A stretch of 6,782 nucleotides of DNA from NCBI GenBank assembly GCA_024763185.1, contig JANTFY010000130.1, forward strand, positions 1-6,782, given 5' to 3'. Below the pieces are notes generated by a model that was given only the letters and a program-made list of their open reading frames with translations, searched no databases and was not told where the DNA came from. Source of the stretch: Gammaproteobacteria bacterium. Its GTDB lineage: Bacteria > Pseudomonadota > Gammaproteobacteria > GCA-001735895. Every line of letters starts with the position of its first letter. The stretch's first letter is position 1. Positions 6,240 through 6,782 of the stretch are shown here, one piece after another. A program made the position numbers and the translations under genes.

Positions 6240-6782
6240 ATGGTCGACCTTTCTCCAAAACAGCATAAGTTACAGATTCTCAGTGGCCTGCTGTTTGCGT
6301 TGTTGATTTTTATTGCCCTGCTAGCGATACCGCTTTACTCCGAACAACCGCAAACCCAACTGCAACAAATCCAGCAAAGGGGCTATCTCAAGGTTTTAAC
6401 CCTCAATACGGCCTCGACCTATTACGAGGACGCCAATGGCCCCAATGGTTTTGAATACCATCTGGCCAAACTGTTTGCCGACCACCTGGGCATTGGCCTC
6501 AAAATTATCGTACTCGAGGAATATGCAGACATTTATCCCGAACTGCAATTCGCAACCGGGGATATCGCTGCAGCAGGGCTGTCCCAGCAGGATAATCATA
6601 ACCCAAACATTGAATTCGGCCCGTCCTACCAACAAGTCAGTCAGCAGGTGATCTACCGCAAAGGGCTCGAACCCAGGCCAAAAATACTCGATGACCTGCA
6701 AAATGGCGTGCTGGAAGTCATCAAAGGCACCAGTCACACGCATTTATTGCAAGAACTTCAAAAACAAAATCCAAATCTGAGT
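6240..6782 (+). CDS. mltF: membrane-bound lytic murein transglycosylase F, 5' part (runs off window)
   Basis: The reading frame is open from the ATG at 6240 to the last base, giving 181 residues. MltF-type enzymes cleave peptidoglycan glycan strands, forming 1,6-anhydromuramic ends, at the outer membrane or periplasmic face. They combine an N-terminal solute-binding-like (SBP_bac_3) domain with a C-terminal SLT domain. Residues about 13-33 form one hydrophobic segment that acts as a signal or anchor. QIQQRGYLKVLTLN (43-56) matches the usual start of the binding-like domain. GFEYHLAKLFADHLGI (70-85) and GPSYQQVSQQVIYRKG (127-142) align closely with E. coli MltF (GLDYELAKQFADYLGV and GPTYYSVSQQLVYKVG). 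The catalytic SLT domain lies beyond the window and could not be checked. A pure periplasmic binding protein is the alternative, but the VSQQ-VYR/K block favours MltF. No clear Shine-Dalgarno precedes the ATG. Confidence 0.88.
   Translation, partial: MVDLSPKQHKLQILSGLLFALLIFIALLAIPLYSEQPQTQLQQIQQRGYLKVLTLNTASTYYEDANGPNGFEYHLAKLFADHLGIGLKIIVLEEYADIYPELQFATGDIAAAGLSQQDNHNPNIEFGPSYQQVSQQVIYRKGLEPRPKILDDLQNGVLEVIKGTSHTHLLQELQKQNPNLS

Overview
The window looks like ordinary chromosome from a free-living gammaproteobacterium. The YaaA and MltF products closely resemble their enterobacterial homologues, the tRNA-Ser carries an encoded CCA, and base composition is moderate. I cannot name the genus. 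No CRISPR array, phage gene, transposase or other obvious novel multi-gene system is visible. The unusual content lies in the non-coding part, about 4.25-5.3 kb.

Layout. Positions 1-112 are 3' flank holding a small palindromic repeat-like sequence. On the minus strand, glycogen phosphorylase (glgP, 4241-1752) is followed after only 4 nt by an alpha-phosphoglucomutase of the PGM1 type (pgm, 1747-113). Together they form a compact glycogen-to-glucose-6-phosphate operon. Upstream of glgP is 435 bp without a protein gene. It holds a nested hairpin, a roughly 120-bp element bounded by pieces of tRNA-Ser 3'-end sequence, and a rho-independent terminator. That terminator belongs to a complete minus-strand tRNA-Ser(GGA) gene at 4764-4677. 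Between the tRNA and yaaA is 573 bp with two perfect short palindromes and a 277-bp non-coding element with perfect 23-bp terminal inverted repeats (25 bp with flanking TA), best read as a MITE. On the plus strand come yaaA (5338-6114) and the first 181 codons of mltF (6240 to the window end).

How the genes work together. GlgP releases glucose-1-phosphate from glycogen or maltodextrin and Pgm converts it to glucose-6-phosphate, so the two-gene operon links the storage polymer directly to glycolysis or the pentose phosphate pathway. YaaA (peroxide stress, iron and DNA protection) and MltF (membrane-bound lytic transglycosylase) are unrelated housekeeping or stress genes that follow one another on the opposite strand, separated by 125 bp. 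The best candidates for something undescribed are the MITE and the tRNA-Ser-derived element; both need genome-wide copy searches to be interpreted.
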